A stretch of 5,703 nucleotides of DNA from Planctomycetota bacterium (GTDB lineage Bacteria; Planctomycetota; Phycisphaerae; Phycisphaerales; SM1A02), in contig RFOC01000136.1 in the NCBI GenBank assembly GCA_009926815.1, positions 1-5,703 on the forward strand, read 5' to 3'. Under the pieces are notes generated by a model. The model searched no databases, was not told where the DNA came from, and was given only the letters and a program-made list of their open reading frames with translations. Each line of letters opens with the position of its first letter. The stretch's first letter is position 1. Positions 4,459 to 5,703 of the stretch are shown here, one piece after another. The position numbers were made by a program, and so were the translations under genes.

Positions 4459-5703
4459 TCAGTCGCCGCCGAACTGAATGCCCTGCGCCAGCGGCAGGTC
4501 CGTGCCCCAGTTGATGGTGCTGGTCTGGCGGCGCATGTACTGCTTCCAGCTGTCGCTGCCGGACTCGCGGCCGCCGCCGGTGTCCTTCTCGCCGCCGAAC
4601 GCTCCGCCGATCTCGGCGCCGCTGGTGCCCAGGTTCACGTTGGCGATGCCGCAGTCGCTGCCGGCATGGCTGAGGAACCGCTCGGCGCTCCGCACGCTGT
4701 CGGTGAAGATGGCGCTGCTGAGTCCCTGATCCACGCCGTTCTGCAGGGCGAGGGCCTCGTCGAGGCTCTTCACCGAGAACACGTACAGGATCGGCGCGAA
4801 GGTCTCCTCGCGGCAGATGCCGGGCACCTGGCCGGCGGGCACGCGGATGATGGTGGGTTCCACGAAGCGCCCGGGCTTGCCACGGAATCGCTCCAGGCCC
4901 GCCAGGCCGCCGCAGAGCACCTGGCACCCCTCCTGCTCGGCGCGCACGATGGCGGCCCGCATGTCCTGCACGCTGCGGTCCGTGATGAGCGGCCCCATGA
5001 GGGTGCCGTCCTCGAGCGGATCGCCGATCTTCACGCCGGCGTAGAGCTTGGCAAGCCGCTCGGTCAGGCGATCGACCACGGACTCGTGCACGATGAGCCG
5101 TCGCGTGGTGGTGCATCGCTGGCCCGCGGTGCCCACGGCCCCGAAGAGCACGGCTCGCTCCACCAGCTTCATGTCGGCGTCCGGCATGACCATGATGGCG
5201 TTGTTGCCACCCAGCTCGAGCAGCGATCGCCCCAGGCGACCCGCGACCACCTGCCCCACGTGGCGGCCCATGCGGCAGCTGCCGGTGGCGCTGATGAGGG
5301 GCAGGCGGCGGTCGGCGATGAGACGCTCTCCCACCTCCTGGTCGGTGCCGATGATCAGCGCGAAGACGTCCCGCGGATCACCCGTCGAGGGCTTGAAGAT
5401 GTCCTGCTTCTTCATGACCCGCGTGGCCACCTTGTTGCAGGCGATGGCCACCAGCGGCGTGAGCAGGCTGGGCTTCCACAGGGTGGCGTTGCCGCACACG
5501 CCCGCGATCATGGCGTTCCACGCCCACACCGCGGCGGGGAAGTTGAACGCGGTGATGCAGCCGACCGTGCCCAGCGGATGCCACTGCTCGTACATGCGGT
5601 GGCTGGGCCGCTCGCTGTGCATGGTGAGTCCGTAGAGCTGGCGTGACAGGCCCACCGCGAAGTCGGCGATGTCGATGCACTCCTGGATCTCGCCCAGGCC
5701 CTC
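4459..5703 (-). CDS. ALDH7-family aldehyde dehydrogenase (antiquitin-like; probable aminoadipate-semialdehyde dehydrogenase), N terminus beyond the window
   Basis: NAD(P)-dependent oxidation of an aldehyde to its acid. The closest family is ALDH7 (human ALDH7A1, bacterial AmaB/Pcd), which oxidises alpha-aminoadipate semialdehyde in lysine and pipecolate breakdown. The frame stays open to the right edge, giving 414 visible residues of about 510. The first visible ones, EGLGEIQE, match the ALDH7 segment that follows its N-terminal region, so the true start is outside. Cofactor-site TAFNFP has its asparagine at 5544-5542. LLELGGNN has the general-base glutamate at 5217-5215. GTAGQRCTTTRRL has the catalytic cysteine at 5115-5113. 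The C terminus carries the ALDH7-typical SGAEIGGAFGGEK, GGGRESGSDSWKQYMRR and DLPLAQGIQF. SATGS replaces the more common SFTGS. A GTG at 5655 is internal, not the start. Family placement is firm; the substrate is inferred, with no other lysine-catabolism gene in view. Confidence 0.94.
   Translation of the reverse strand, partial: EGLGEIQECIDIADFAVGLSRQLYGLTMHSERPSHRMYEQWHPLGTVGCITAFNFPAAVWAWNAMIAGVCGNATLWKPSLLTPLVAIACNKVATRVMKKQDIFKPSTGDPRDVFALIIGTDQEVGERLIADRRLPLISATGSCRMGRHVGQVVAGRLGRSLLELGGNNAIMVMPDADMKLVERAVLFGAVGTAGQRCTTTRRLIVHESVVDRLTERLAKLYAGVKIGDPLEDGTLMGPLITDRSVQDMRAAIVRAEQEGCQVLCGGLAGLERFRGKPGRFVEPTIIRVPAGQVPGICREETFAPILYVFSVKSLDEALALQNGVDQGLSSAIFTDSVRSAERFLSHAGSDCGIANVNLGTSGAEIGGAFGGEKDTGGGRESGSDSWKQYMRRQTSTINWGTDLPLAQGIQFGGD

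Noticed and set aside
3998..5116. 372-codon minus-strand frame overlapping the aldehyde dehydrogenase and the unknown gene
   Set aside because: It is out of frame with the clear ALDH7 reading and is arginine/glycine-rich filler typical of GC-rich shadows.
4666..5646. 326-codon plus-strand frame opposite the aldehyde dehydrogenase
   Set aside because: The opposite strand encodes conserved ALDH7 motifs throughout; this frame is histidine/alanine-rich with no recognisable motif.

Overview
This is a 5.7 kb piece of a high-GC bacterial chromosome carrying ordinary housekeeping genes packed tightly on both strands. I see no phage, insertion sequence, CRISPR array, tRNA or rRNA. The style of several proteins points tentatively to Planctomycetota, perhaps a Phycisphaerae-like lineage. 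The clues are the RNase III with an EGELTKIKS...VSRQTC region, the UppP with a WPGTSRSMVT motif and the KARI with a GFGNQGRAHA fingerprint. This is an impression from memory of the families, not a search result; another high-GC phylum is possible.

Layout, left to right. Positions 2-34 may hold the last codons of an upstream gene. A shikimate kinase gene (aroK, +) follows and runs tail-to-tail into the ribonuclease III gene (rnc, -), the two overlapping by 50 bp. Between rnc and the next minus-strand gene lies a 135 bp spacer with two clear inverted repeats; on the minus strand these sit in the rnc leader. The next minus-strand gene encodes a small PilZ-domain protein with both c-di-GMP-binding motifs. 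Across a divergent promoter region containing two overlapping palindromes, a class I ketol-acid reductoisomerase gene (ilvC, +) begins. It is followed with a 4-bp TTGA overlap by undecaprenyl-diphosphatase (uppP, +), then by a small membrane-anchored protein of unknown function (+). The right end holds an ALDH7/antiquitin-type aldehyde dehydrogenase (-), converging on the unknown gene with a 5-bp gap and cut by the window edge.

The genes do not form one pathway. They cover aromatic amino-acid synthesis (aroK), RNA processing (rnc), c-di-GMP signalling (PilZ), branched-chain amino-acid synthesis (ilvC), recycling of the cell-wall lipid carrier (uppP) and semialdehyde oxidation, probably in lysine breakdown (ALDH7). 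ilvC-uppP and possibly the small membrane protein look like one transcription unit; PilZ-rnc may be another on the opposite strand.

The observations most worth following are four. The RNase III has alanine where the family normally has a metal-binding aspartate. A 14-bp hairpin lies in the rnc leader, where RNase III autoregulation is known in other bacteria. Overlapping palindromes sit between PilZ and ilvC. Four of the six genes whose 5' ends are visible appear to use GTG or TTG starts. I did not find convincing evidence of a previously undescribed system.
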